Shown: piece after piece, positions 1-8,059 of the stretch
How the letters are laid out: the number at the start of each line of letters is the position of its first letter
Numbering within the stretch: position 1 is the stretch's first letter
Origin: Bacteroidales bacterium Phil6
GTDB taxonomy: Bacteria > Bacteroidota > Bacteroidia > Bacteroidales > F082
DNA length: 64,000 nt
Direction of reading: 5' to 3'
NCBI GenBank assembly: GCA_002633315.1
Contig: NWBN01000032.1
Location: 96,008-160,007 of the forward strand
Notes under the pieces: model-generated
What the model saw: the letters and a program-made list of their open reading frames with translations, nothing else
Told to the model about the DNA's origin: nothing
Database searches by the model: none
Made by a program: the position numbers and the translations under genes

Positions 1-953
1 TGGAAATAAAAGTTCAAAATTATAAAGATACAAGATCCGGTTTTGGTGACGGATTGCTTGAAGTAGCCAAACATAATCCTAAAGTTGTCGGTCTTTGTGC
101 CGATTTGACAGGCTCATTGAAAATGGGCGACTTTCAAAAAGCTTTTCCCGAGAGATTTTTTCAGGTTGGTATAGCTGAAGCCAATATGATTGGTATCGCG
201 TCCGGTTTAAGCATTGGTGGGTATATTCCGTTTACCGGAACTTTTGCAATATTTTCTACAGCGCGTGTTTATGACCAGATACGACAGGTGGTGGCTTATT
301 CCAACAAAAATGTCAAGATTTGTGCATCTCATGCCGGTGTAACACTTGGCGAAGACGGAGCTACACATCAGGTTCTGGAAGATATTGGCATGATGAAGAT
401 GTTGCCGAATATGACTGTCGTGGTACCTTGCGATTATAATCAGACGAAGGCGGCAACAATGGCGGTTGCTGAATATTACGGTCCGGTTTATTTAAGATTC
501 GGACGTCCTAAAGTACCTAACTTCACCCCTGAAAATGAACCTTTTGTCATAGGAAAGGCACAGATGATTCATGAGGGTACTGATGTGTCTATTTTTACTT
601 GTGGTCATCTCGTGTGGAAAGCATGGGAAGCTGTACTCGCATTGAAAGAAATGGGTATTAATGCGGAACTTGTCAATATACATACTGTCAAACCTTTGGA
701 TACTAATGCTATTTTGAAATCTGTAGCAAAGACATCATGTGTAGTAACTGCTGAAGAACACCAGCGTAATGGCGGTTTGGGTGACAGTATAGCTCAACTT
801 CTTGCAATGTATGACCCGAAGCCTGTTGAAATGGTCGCTGTTGACGATGTTTTTGGACAAAGCGGTACTCCGGAAGAGTTGTTGAAATACTATCACCTCG
901 ATACTGTGGATATTATAGAAGCTGCCAAAAGAGCAGTGGCAAGAAAAAAATAA
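1..953 (+). CDS. Transketolase, C-terminal subunit (split form), start codon cut by window edge
   Basis: This is the pyrimidine-binding and C-terminal half of a split transketolase, which transfers two-carbon units between pentose-phosphate sugars using thiamine diphosphate. The reading frame is open from base 3, and bases 1-2 are TG, so the ATG almost certainly begins one base before the window. That gives about 317 residues starting MEIKVQNYKDTR. The GIAEANM segment holds the catalytic Glu that activates the cofactor, and the HQRNGGLG region near the C-terminus fits the transketolase C domain. In Bacteroidota the ThDP-binding N-terminal half is commonly the gene directly upstream, here outside the window. 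Family assignment is secure. A 1-deoxyxylulose-5-phosphate synthase is excluded because that enzyme is one long chain. Confidence 0.93.
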   Translation, partial: EIKVQNYKDTRSGFGDGLLEVAKHNPKVVGLCADLTGSLKMGDFQKAFPERFFQVGIAEANMIGIASGLSIGGYIPFTGTFAIFSTARVYDQIRQVVAYSNKNVKICASHAGVTLGEDGATHQVLEDIGMMKMLPNMTVVVPCDYNQTKAATMAVAEYYGPVYLRFGRPKVPNFTPENEPFVIGKAQMIHEGTDVSIFTCGHLVWKAWEAVLALKEMGINAELVNIHTVKPLDTNAILKSVAKTSCVVTAEEHQRNGGLGDSIAQLLAMYDPKPVEMVAVDDVFGQSGTPEELLKYYHLDTVDIIEAAKRAVARKK

Positions 954-963
954 CAATTAGTGC

Positions 964-993
964 ACTGCACCGCTCTAAAGCGGTGCAGTTTGG
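964..993 (+). terminator. Rho-independent terminator after transketolase
   Basis: Perfect 11-bp stem 964-974 / 979-989 with loop CTAA, GC-rich, followed by a T-rich tract. It lies 10 bases after the stop of the transketolase gene. It also overlaps a possible GTG start at 983, which makes that start unlikely for the next gene. Confidence 0.85.
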
Positions 994-1009
994 TTTTAAA
1001 TATCTTAAA

Positions 1010-1294
1010 ATGAATTATTTCGAGATAAAAACTGATGGCAAAGCCTATATTAGAACAGACAGTGGTACTGTAATAAGAGAGGTGGGCGACGGTGCCCCCG
1101 TGGCACATGCCGATTTTAATCATGATGAGAGCATGTTTTCAATTACTTATGAATCTGGAAGAGCTGAAATACGAAACTGCAAAAATATTTTGGTGAGGAA
1201 AATTGCAGATTATGGTGTTAGAAAAGTGTTCCTGAAGAAAAATTATTATATGGTTTATTATATCGACGGTTCTGAAAAGAACTTTGAATATTAA
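1010..1294 (+). CDS. Hypothetical protein, 94 aa
   Basis: I do not recognise the family. The ATG at 1010 is preferred over an in-frame GTG at 983, because 983 sits inside the terminator of the upstream gene. The product is a small soluble protein without signal peptide or membrane segment. It alternates short predicted strands, with many aromatic and charged residues, in the style of a beta-sandwich or a fragment of a propeller. It ends convergent with the GNAT gene, 6 bases from that gene's stop. No promoter of the usual type was seen, so it may be expressed by read-through. Confidence 0.5.
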   Translation: MNYFEIKTDGKAYIRTDSGTVIREVGDGAPVAHADFNHDESMFSITYESGRAEIRNCKNILVRKIADYGVRKVFLKKNYYMVYYIDGSEKNFEY

Positions 1295-1300
1295 ATCCTG

Positions 1301-1828
1301 TCAATAGTGCTCTCGATATACATGCTGTTTTATTGTTTCAATGTACTTATCTGTTTTTGAAGGTTCTTGGGTGATGCCGAGAATCCACAATGGCAATGAG
1401 ACACCTGTCTCGGAATAAGGTGGTTGTATGTATTCTTTGTCTAATACGGTGAAACCGTTTTTTTCATAAAACCTGATTCTTCTTATAGATATTTCATCGA
1501 GCGGAGGTTCTGCTTCCAAAAGAATGGTGCAAGGAAGAAACTTGTCCTTGAATAAACTCAGTGTCCTTTCTCCAAGTTTTTTGTTACGCATCTCAGGGAA
1601 AATAGCAAAATGTTCTATGTAATAAAAGTCCTTGAAATTCCAGTAAATCAACAAACCGCATAAAATATCGTCGTCGTTTATTGAAGTGAAATGCATGGCA
1701 TCTGACGATTCGGCGAGTTTTAAAAGATAATTTGTGTCGCGCCTTTCATTATAAGGGAAAGATTCTACATATAATGATATCAATTTGTTTGTCAATGATT
1801 TATCTTTTGTGTCTTTAAAATTTATCAT
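1301..1828 (-). CDS. GNAT-family N-acetyltransferase, 175 aa
   Basis: Acetyl-CoA dependent acyltransferase of the GNAT fold, substrate unknown. The acetyl-CoA binding motif A is visible in the central part: a hydrophobic strand (YYIEHFAIFPE) followed by a helix start with basic residues (MRNKKLGERTL). The C-terminal part has the RFYEKNGF pattern typical of motif B in GNAT enzymes. Length is normal for a single-domain member. It is a lone gene facing the small hypothetical gene at 1010. Substrate could be an amino group on a small molecule or a protein; the sequence does not decide. Confidence 0.8.
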   Translation of the reverse strand: MINFKDTKDKSLTNKLISLYVESFPYNERRDTNYLLKLAESSDAMHFTSINDDDILCGLLIYWNFKDFYYIEHFAIFPEMRNKKLGERTLSLFKDKFLPCTILLEAEPPLDEISIRRIRFYEKNGFTVLDKEYIQPPYSETGVSLPLWILGITQEPSKTDKYIETIKQHVYREHY

Positions 1829-2033
1829 GATAATACAATGTTGTTATCTATAATAAACATTTAAAATGCCTGTACTATTGTGACATTTTGAAAATATTCA
1901 ATAAAAAACCATCACTTTATGTCTTGAAAAAGTAAAAGAAATGCTGATTTTAAAGATTTAAGTATAAAGTTTGAATATAAAAAACAAGTCTTGTGAGATA
2001 GGAGAGGAAGTAATACAAGTAAATACATTTTAG

Positions 2034-2070
2034 CAATAAAAAAATCAGCGACTTATGTAAAGCGCTGATT
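2034..2070 (-). terminator. Rho-independent terminator of tRNA-Met
   Basis: Stem of 8 bp, 2043-2050 with 2063-2070, and a 12-nt loop. On the minus strand it is followed by seven T residues. It lies 18 bases beyond the 3' end of the tRNA. Confidence 0.75.
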
Positions 2071-2087
2071 CTTAATTATAAACTTCG

Positions 2088-2161
2088 TAGCGAGGATGAG
2101 AATTGAACTCATGACCTCCGGGTTATGAATCCGACGCTCTAACCAACTGAGCTACCTCGCC
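2088..2161 (-). tRNA. tRNA-Met (anticodon CAT)
   Basis: A 74-nt cloverleaf read from the minus strand. The acceptor stem GGCGAGG pairs with CCTCGCT and includes a G-U pair at the end. The D arm contains AGCTCAGTTGGTTAGAGC and the T arm is ATGAG-TTCAATT-CTCAT. The anticodon loop TTCATAA gives CAT. The D-arm and acceptor suggest an elongator tRNA, but tRNA-Ile(CAU) with a modified C34 cannot be fully excluded from sequence alone. No CCA is encoded. Confidence 0.9.
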
Positions 2162-2245
2162 TTTGCGAGTGCAAAGATAGACATTATTTTGATATGTCAA
2201 GCAAATTTTATGTTTTTTTTGAAAAAATAAAAAAAGAAAAAAGAG

Positions 2246-2273
2246 TTGTTTTTTGATAAATTTTGTATATTTG
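2246..2273 (+). promoter_or_regulatory. Promoter for the DUF1573 gene
   Basis: TATATTTG at 2266-2273 matches the Bacteroidota -7 element TAnnTTTG. TTG at 2246-2248 is a possible -33 element, 17 bp upstream. The ATG at 2294 follows at the usual distance. Confidence 0.55.
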
Positions 2274-2293
2274 CATGTTTAAATAATGTGGAT

Positions 2294-2761
2294 ATGAAAA
2301 AAGTTTCGATTTTATTAAGCATGTTATTTGTTTTGAGTTTATGCTCATTCGGACAGGATGCAACAACTAATGGTCCGGAAATAACATTTAAAGAGACATT
2401 ACATGATTTTGGAAAGATTACTTTCAATGGTAATGGAACATGTGAGTTTGTATTTGTAAATACAGGTAATGAGCCTTTGATACTTTCTCAACCACGATCA
2501 AGTTGCGGTTGTGCCGTCCCGGAATGGCCCAAACGCCCTATATTACCTGGAGAAAGCGATTGTGTTAGAGTTACTTATAAAAACACTAACAGACCGGGGT
2601 CTTTTAATAAGTATATTACTGTGTTTTCAAACGCCAAAGTTAACAATGAAGTGAAACTGCATATCAAGGGTACCGTATTGGAAAAGGCTAAAGATGCTGC
2701 TCCCCAAAAAGACAACAGCTCGAGCGGCAGCCCTTTTAATTCAGCTTCATCAAGAAATTAA
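2294..2761 (+). CDS. DUF1573 domain-containing secreted protein, 155 aa
   Basis: Bacteroidota protein of the DUF1573 family, an Ig-like fold related to ASPM-SPD-2-Hydin domains, function not established. The ATG at 2294 is preferred over an upstream in-frame codon because it starts a clean signal peptide (MKKVSILLSMLF... ending CSFGQ) and lies downstream of the -7 promoter box. The domain core reads HDFGKI, then FVFVNTGNEPL, then a PRSSCGCAVPEWP segment, the usual DUF1573 signature. The C-terminus is a short Ser/Asn-rich tail. It is predicted to be periplasmic or outer-membrane associated. Single-gene unit, closed by its own terminator. Confidence 0.85.
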   Translation: MKKVSILLSMLFVLSLCSFGQDATTNGPEITFKETLHDFGKITFNGNGTCEFVFVNTGNEPLILSQPRSSCGCAVPEWPKRPILPGESDCVRVTYKNTNRPGSFNKYITVFSNAKVNNEVKLHIKGTVLEKAKDAAPQKDNSSSGSPFNSASSRN

Positions 2762-2781
2762 TATTGTCTTTTTTAGAAATT

Positions 2782-2810
2782 AGAGCCATCTTTGAAAAGA
2801 TGGCTCTTTT
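2782..2810 (+). terminator. Rho-independent terminator after DUF1573 gene
   Basis: Perfect 10-bp stem 2782-2791 / 2798-2807, loop of 6, followed by TTTT. Confidence 0.85.
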
Positions 2811-2825
2811 ATAAATTATTATAAT

Positions 2826-4022
2826 ATGCCAAAAATTTCAATCAAGGGTCAGAGTATGCCGGCATCTCCAATCAGAAAACTTGTTCCTTATGCTGATGCC
2901 GCTAAACAAAAAGGTGTTAAAGTTTATCATCTCAACATTGGTCAGCCTGATATCGAAACTACTTCTAAAGCATTGAATGCTATACGCAATTATGATGAAA
3001 AGGTTATCATGTATAGCCATTCCGCCGGTAATCTTTCATATCGTGAGAAATTATGCGAATATTATGCAAAGGTCAATATCAATGTAACTCCGGACGATAT
3101 TATAGTCACTAATGGCGCATCGGAAGCTCTGTTGTTTGCTTTTATGACTATTATGAATCCGGATGACGAGGTTATAATTCCTGAACCTTTCTATGCAAAT
3201 TATAACGGTTTTGCAATAACTTCAGGAGTGAAAGTGAAACCTATCTTTTCTTCTATAGAGACTGGTTTTGCTCTGCCTCCGATAGCAGATTTTGAAAAAG
3301 CTATCACTCCTAATACCAAAGCCATTTTGATATGTAATCCCAATAATCCTACAGGATACCTTTATTCTGAGGCTGAACTTGAAGTGTTACGTGAGTTGGC
3401 GATAAAATACGATTTGTTTCTTATTGCCGATGAGGTTTACAGAGAGTTCTGTTATGATGGATCCAAACATCATTCTACTATGCATCTTAAAGGTGTCGAA
3501 GATAATGTTATACTTATAGATTCTGTATCAAAACGTTATAGTGCATGCGGTCTTCGTGTTGGCTGTTTGGTTAGTAAAAACAAGGAAGTCATCAATACTG
3601 CCATGAAGTTTGCTCAGGCTCGATTGTCGCCACCTTCCATAGGTCAAGTGGCCGCTGAAGCTGCCATATTTACTGATGATGATTATTTCAAAGATATTGT
3701 GAAAGAATATGAAGCTCGTCGGAATGTAGTGGTCGAAGGTATCAATAAAATAGATGGTGCTTATTGCCCTTGTCCTAAAGGCGCTTTTTATATAGTGGCA
3801 CATCTCCCTATTGATGATTCGGAGAAATTCTGTAAGTGGATGCTTACCGACTTCAATTATGAAGGCAAAACTGTTATGATGGCTCCGGCAAGCGGGTTCT
3901 ATTCAACAAAAGGACTCGGAACATCTGAAGTGCGTATAAGTTATTGCTTGAATGTCAATGATTTGACTGATGCAATGATGGTTCTCGCTAAAGCTTTGGA
4001 GGTTTATCCGGGTAGAAAATGA
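2826..4022 (+). CDS. PLP-dependent aminotransferase, class I/II (aspartate-aminotransferase-like), 398 aa
   Basis: Fold-type I aminotransferase that moves an amino group between an amino acid (probably aspartate or an aromatic amino acid) and 2-oxoglutarate. Visible landmarks: NPNNPTG at residues 171-177, the ADEVYREF segment near 201-208 and the PLP-binding lysine in SVSKRYS at residue 236, followed by the conserved GLRVG arginine. Length is typical. It begins 16 bases after the terminator of the previous gene and is followed by its own terminator, so it is a single-gene unit. Exact amino-acid preference cannot be read from sequence. Confidence 0.9.
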   Translation: MPKISIKGQSMPASPIRKLVPYADAAKQKGVKVYHLNIGQPDIETTSKALNAIRNYDEKVIMYSHSAGNLSYREKLCEYYAKVNINVTPDDIIVTNGASEALLFAFMTIMNPDDEVIIPEPFYANYNGFAITSGVKVKPIFSSIETGFALPPIADFEKAITPNTKAILICNPNNPTGYLYSEAELEVLRELAIKYDLFLIADEVYREFCYDGSKHHSTMHLKGVEDNVILIDSVSKRYSACGLRVGCLVSKNKEVINTAMKFAQARLSPPSIGQVAAEAAIFTDDDYFKDIVKEYEARRNVVVEGINKIDGAYCPCPKGAFYIVAHLPIDDSEKFCKWMLTDFNYEGKTVMMAPASGFYSTKGLGTSEVRISYCLNVNDLTDAMMVLAKALEVYPGRK

Positions 4023-4041
4023 TTCTCATAATTTATGTTTT

Positions 4042-4076
4042 AAGACCTCGACATGCTTATGCTGAGGTCTTTTTTT
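4042..4076 (+). terminator. Rho-independent terminator after aminotransferase
   Basis: Stem AAGACCTC at 4042-4049 pairs with GAGGTCTT at 4064-4071 and is followed by a run of T residues. It separates two convergent genes. Confidence 0.8.
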
Positions 4077-4079
4077 AGT

Positions 4080-5270
4080 CTAAAAATCAGGATATAATAG
4101 ATATTTTATCCTTATTTTCCGGTATTTTTCTATGCCGTCTTTCCAACTTATACGTATTTTCTTGATATTTTCTCCGGATTCGATTTGATTTTGCAACGAC
4201 TTTGTCCCACTTAGTTTTATAAAGTAATTGTTGAAGAATACTTCTTTGTCTTTCAACTGATTATATGAGTCAAGCAGCCAATCAAGCACTATTTTGCCTT
4301 CATGGTCTTTATTGTCATGGGCATATTTATTAAGGTTTTCACCGTGACATAATTCATTTTCGTACAAAAGTACGGCACCACTGTTGTTATTTTTGGGTGT
4401 GAATGAAAAATCTCCTTTTATTTGAGGATGTCCGTAAATTTGGAAAGGCTTGTCAGTTCCTCTGCCTACACTTACTACAGTGCCTTCAAAAAGACAAAGT
4501 GAAGGATACAGATATACCGATTCCCAGTTTGGCAGGTTGGGTGAAGGTTTTACAGGTAATTTATATATGGCACGTCTGTCATAATTGCTCATGGGTATGA
4601 CAGTAAGGTCGCATTTTATTCCGTCTTTCAACCATGATTCTCCATTAACCATCATGGCATATTCTCCTATGGTGAGACCATAAACAATGGGAATTTCATT
4701 CATTCCGACAAAAGAAGAGTTTTCACTTTCAAGTACAGGTCCGTCAATATAAAATCCGTTTGGATTAGGTCGGTCGAGTACAATGACAGGGATATCATTC
4801 TCAGCTGCAGCTTCCATAACGTATGTAAGTGTGGAAATGTATGTATAAAATCTCGTCCCAACATCTTGTAAGTCAAATAAAAGAATATCAATATCATTTA
4901 ATTGTTCCGCTTTTGGTTTCTTATTGTTGCCGTATAATGATATTATTTCTATGCCTGTTTTATCATCAATTCCATTCGAAATATGTAATCCTTCTCCAAT
5001 GTTTCCTCGAAAACCGTGTTCTGGAGAAAAAATTTTTTTTACGATTATACCTTCACTTACAAGAGTATCGATTAAATGTGTGTTGTGGTATATACTTGTT
5101 TGATTGGCTATTACACCAACATTTCTACCTTTAATTAAAGGTAAGTATGACTTTGTTTGTGATATTCCGGGACCCGATTCTTCGGCTTCAAATATTGGAC
5201 GTGGACTTTGTGCCTGTAAATGAATGTGAATAAATATTAAATAAAAGAAAAATAAAAAAAATCTTGTCAT
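4080..5270 (-). CDS. namZ: NamZ/DUF1343-family exo-beta-N-acetylmuramidase, 396 aa
   Basis: Member of the DUF1343 family, whose characterised examples (NamZ of Bacillus subtilis and Tannerella forsythia) remove terminal N-acetylmuramic acid from peptidoglycan fragments. The N-terminus is a hydrophobic signal peptide ending around HLQAQ, so the product is exported. Family landmarks include GVIANQTS, the FSPEHGFRG motif, LLFDLQDVGTRFYTY, DRPNPNG and a GRGTDKPFQ segment. Length is usual for the family. It overlaps no neighbour and is divergent from the LolC-like gene with only 39 bases between starts. With the Mpl ligase at 9.7-11.1 kb it suggests salvage of cell-wall fragments. The symbol is by family, not by test. 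Confidence 0.85.
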   Translation of the reverse strand: MTRFFLFFFYLIFIHIHLQAQSPRPIFEAEESGPGISQTKSYLPLIKGRNVGVIANQTSIYHNTHLIDTLVSEGIIVKKIFSPEHGFRGNIGEGLHISNGIDDKTGIEIISLYGNNKKPKAEQLNDIDILLFDLQDVGTRFYTYISTLTYVMEAAAENDIPVIVLDRPNPNGFYIDGPVLESENSSFVGMNEIPIVYGLTIGEYAMMVNGESWLKDGIKCDLTVIPMSNYDRRAIYKLPVKPSPNLPNWESVYLYPSLCLFEGTVVSVGRGTDKPFQIYGHPQIKGDFSFTPKNNNSGAVLLYENELCHGENLNKYAHDNKDHEGKIVLDWLLDSYNQLKDKEVFFNNYFIKLSGTKSLQNQIESGENIKKIRISWKDGIEKYRKIRIKYLLYPDF

Positions 5271-5285
5271 GGTAAAATATTTGTA

Positions 5286-5293
5286 TATCTTTG
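5286..5293 (+). promoter_or_regulatory. Promoter -7 box for LolC-like permease
   Basis: TATCTTTG matches TAnnTTTG and lies 16 bases before the ATG at 5310, in the short divergent spacer. Confidence 0.55.
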
Positions 5294-5309
5294 CAATATT
5301 AAGAAAAAT

Positions 5310-6530
5310 ATGAAAACATCGACGTTTATAGCTTCAAAAATTTTTTCTTTGTCGAAAGAAAATCTATCCTCTACAGTCATGCGTCTTGCTGTTGCAAGTG
5401 TAGCTCTTGGTGTTGCTATCATGTTGATTTCTTTATCTATACTTATTGGTTTTAAAAATCAAATTGAGGATAAAGTCATAGGTTTTGTTTCTCCTATTCA
5501 TGTACAGGCATTGAATCAAAATGAGTCTTTGGAAGAGACCCCGTTTGTCTGCGATAGTGCTTTGAAAAACAGATTGGACTTTCATTTTATAGAAACTTAT
5601 CAGCAAACTGCGCACAAAGCCGGTCTTTTGAAGACAGAGGATGAGATATATCCTTTGGTTATGAAAGGTGTAGATGAAAATTATAATTGGGATTACATAA
5701 CTTCGTATCTTATTGATGGAGATGTGCCTCAATATTGCGATACTCTTCGTTCCAATGATGTCATGCTATCTAAAGTCATAGCTGAAAAAATGAAACTCAA
5801 AGTTGGAGATGATGTGAGGATCTGGTTTGTTGATAACGATATGAAAGCTCGTGGTCGTAAGTTTAATGTCAAAGGAATATATGAAACCGGACTCTATGAA
5901 TGTGATGAGCGTTTCATATATTGTGATTTGAATCAGATAAGACGTCTTAACGGTTGGAAAGACAATCACGTCGGTAGATTGGAGATATGGCTGACAGATG
6001 AAAACAAGATTGATGAATACAATAATTTGATATATTATAGTTTACCACCTTCTTTAACATCTATGACAGCAAGAGAGACTTATCCGCAAATTTTCGACTG
6101 GCTCGACTTGCAAGATATGAATGTTGTTATTATTATAGTTTTGATGGTACTTGTTGCTGGCATTACGATAATAAGTATGTTATTGATTATCATACTTGAG
6201 AAAACATCAACGGTGGGATTGCTTAAGGCAATGGGAGCTGATAACGGTTTGATACGAAGCATATTTATGAGAAAATCTTGCCGGCTATTGCTAATTGGCA
6301 TGTTGCTCGGTAATTTTGTAGGTTTAGGTTTATGCCTGTTTCAGAAATATACAGGCTTTATAAGATTGCAGGCTGAATCTTATTATCTTTCTTCCGTACC
6401 TATAGAATTGAATATATGGTATATTTTACTTCTGAATATTTCAGCTGTTTTGTTGTGGATTTTTATGCTTATGCTTCCGACAGTTTTAATAAATAATATA
6501 AGACCATCTAAATCAATAAGATTTGAATAA
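5310..6530 (+). CDS. ABC transporter permease, LolC/LolE (FtsX-like) family, 406 aa
   Basis: Inner-membrane permease of the lipoprotein-releasing (Lol) type. An N-terminal membrane helix lies around residues 25-47, followed by a large periplasmic domain of about 200 residues. Three C-terminal helices make up the FtsX domain; the cytoplasmic coupling region reads EKTSTVGLLKAMGADN, as expected between the second and third helices. Such proteins pair with a LolD ATPase to move lipoproteins from the inner membrane to the carrier LolA. The ATPase gene is not adjacent. Bacteroidota often encode it elsewhere. An MacB-like or peptide exporter role is less likely given the arrangement. Confidence 0.85.
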   Translation: MKTSTFIASKIFSLSKENLSSTVMRLAVASVALGVAIMLISLSILIGFKNQIEDKVIGFVSPIHVQALNQNESLEETPFVCDSALKNRLDFHFIETYQQTAHKAGLLKTEDEIYPLVMKGVDENYNWDYITSYLIDGDVPQYCDTLRSNDVMLSKVIAEKMKLKVGDDVRIWFVDNDMKARGRKFNVKGIYETGLYECDERFIYCDLNQIRRLNGWKDNHVGRLEIWLTDENKIDEYNNLIYYSLPPSLTSMTARETYPQIFDWLDLQDMNVVIIIVLMVLVAGITIISMLLIIILEKTSTVGLLKAMGADNGLIRSIFMRKSCRLLLIGMLLGNFVGLGLCLFQKYTGFIRLQAESYYLSSVPIELNIWYILLLNISAVLLWIFMLMLPTVLINNIRPSKSIRFE

Positions 6531-6545
6531 CCTAATAATATAGTT

Positions 6546-6998
6546 ATGAAAGATTTAACGATTAAACCATTAGAAGGCTATGGAGAATTGCCATTCGGGA
6601 TGTCGCTTGACGACGTTATCAAGTATTTGGGTAAACCTGATTATCAAGAAGAATTATTGCCTCTTGATGATTACAACAGATTGATTTCTTTTGACTATGA
6701 AGTTTTATGTATGAAGATCTATCTTGAAGGTGTTACAAATACTGTGATATCAAGTTTTTCAATTTGTAATGAGGAGGCATTGTTATATGGAGAAAAAGTC
6801 TTTGAACTTGATAAAATAAGTATTAAAGAACTTATGAGAGAGAATAATATTGTTGAATGTTGCGAAGAATGTGATGAAAATGGAGACTGTCTTATATATG
6901 ATGATTTAAGATTGGATTTTTATTTTGAGTCTGGTAAACTTGTTGAAATAGTGTGGGGTGTTTCGGTAGATGCCCAGGGAAATATTGAAACAATTTAA
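6546..6998 (+). CDS. Hypothetical acidic protein with a Cys cluster, 150 aa
   Basis: I do not recognise the family. It begins 15 bases after the LolC-like gene on the same strand and is probably co-transcribed. No signal peptide or membrane helix. The N-terminus has an LPFGMSLDDVIKYLG segment, a pattern seen in several small unrelated bacterial families in which a helix follows a turn. Residues about 104-115 hold a Cys-rich acidic stretch (CCEECDENGDC) that could bind a metal. The product is strongly acidic overall. A cytosolic partner of the permease is possible but unproven. Confidence 0.6.
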   Translation: MKDLTIKPLEGYGELPFGMSLDDVIKYLGKPDYQEELLPLDDYNRLISFDYEVLCMKIYLEGVTNTVISSFSICNEEALLYGEKVFELDKISIKELMRENNIVECCEECDENGDCLIYDDLRLDFYFESGKLVEIVWGVSVDAQGNIETI

Positions 6999-7020
6999 AG
7001 TGTTGCTTTAAATATATCTG

Positions 7021-7049
7021 TTTAATACTCATAGTAACAGTGTATTAAA
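7021..7049. terminator. Weak AT-rich inverted repeat between convergent genes
   Basis: TTTAATAC at 7021-7028 pairs with GTATTAAA at 7042-7049, loop 13. It lies between two convergent stops and could act on either strand, but there is no clear T tract. Confidence 0.3.
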
Positions 7050-7958
7050 TCACTTATTACAACGAGGATGGAAATCCATTATCACCTTTTTGAGATGTTC
7101 GTCAGAGACATGTGTGTATATTTCTGTAGTAGTGATGTTTGAATGCCCCAACATTTGTTGTACGGCGCGAAGGTCTGCACCACCTTCTAAAAGATGTGTT
7201 GCAAAAGAATGTCTTAATGTATGGGGACTAATGTCTTTTTTGATACCTGCTTTTTCAGCAACCGATTTTATCATCAAAAATACCGATTGCCTTGTCAATG
7301 ATGTTCCTCTGTTGCTGATAAATACAATATCGGAGTATTTTGGTGCTATATGTTGATGTACTCTGCATTGTTTCATGTATAACAACAAAGTGTTTATTGT
7401 TTCGTGACATATTGGTATAAGTCTTTCTTTATCACCTTTGCCATAGACTTTGACAAATCCGTCTTCGAAATAAATGTTACTTATTTTCAGTGATATGACT
7501 TCTGAGACTCTTAAACCGCAACTGTACATGACCTCGATTATGGCTTTATTTCTATGTCCGAAAACAGTGCTCAAATCTATTTCATCAATCATTTTCATTA
7601 TTTCTTCAAAAGTAAGAACATCAGGAATATGCCTCGCTATTGTAGGAGTGTTGATGACAGAAGTAGGATTATTGTTACAAATCTTTTCTTGATTCAGATA
7701 ACGATAGAAACTTTTTAATCCGGAAAGAATTCTGGCTTGTGACACTGAACTTAATCCAAGTCTGTAAATCTCTTCAAGAAATGATTCTATCGTATTGTGC
7801 GATATGTCGTCAAGAGATTTTGTATTGTTCGAGTTTTCAATATATTGCATGAATAAAGTTACGTCATGTTTATATGACTCTATGCTGTTTTCAGACAATG
7901 ACAACTCTAAACGCAGATAATCAGTGTAATGCTTTATCAAATTTTTGTCTAGAATCAT
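7050..7958 (-). CDS. xerD: Site-specific tyrosine recombinase, XerD type, 302 aa
   Basis: XerCD-family recombinase that resolves chromosome dimers at dif. The catalytic residues are complete: R150 (CGLRVSE), K174 (GKGDKERL), H246 and R249 (HTLRHSF), H272 (LGHSN) and nucleophile Y281 (TEIYTH). The N-terminal SAM-like domain occupies about residues 1-105. The ATG at 7958 is chosen; a TTG 7 codons upstream is inside a -7-like box (CAATTTTG on the minus strand, 7977-7984), so it would lie before transcription starts. Length matches XerD of other bacteria. It is a lone gene with no phage or island genes near it, which supports the housekeeping role over an integrase. Confidence 0.88.
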   Translation of the reverse strand: MILDKNLIKHYTDYLRLELSLSENSIESYKHDVTLFMQYIENSNNTKSLDDISHNTIESFLEEIYRLGLSSVSQARILSGLKSFYRYLNQEKICNNNPTSVINTPTIARHIPDVLTFEEIMKMIDEIDLSTVFGHRNKAIIEVMYSCGLRVSEVISLKISNIYFEDGFVKVYGKGDKERLIPICHETINTLLLYMKQCRVHQHIAPKYSDIVFISNRGTSLTRQSVFLMIKSVAEKAGIKKDISPHTLRHSFATHLLEGGADLRAVQQMLGHSNITTTEIYTHVSDEHLKKVIMDFHPRCNK

Positions 7959-8027
7959 GTTCAACGGTTGAAAATGCAAAATTGCTAAAAATCTCGCAAT
8001 TATCCTATTTTTGCTAAAAAAAAGTAT

Positions 8028-8035
8028 TAATTTTG
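8028..8035 (+). promoter_or_regulatory. Promoter -7 box for the Omp28-like gene
   Basis: TAATTTTG matches TAnnTTTG; the ATG follows 24 bases later. Confidence 0.55.
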
Positions 8036-8059
8036 CACAATAAATAAAATTAGTTAATC

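Noticed and set aside
983..1009. Upstream GTG start for the small hypothetical gene
   Set aside because: The codon is inside the terminator hairpin of the transketolase gene.
7050..7958. XerD-like recombinase as a mobile-element integrase
   Set aside because: No att-like repeats, tRNA target, phage or conjugation genes lie nearby, and length and motifs fit the housekeeping XerD.
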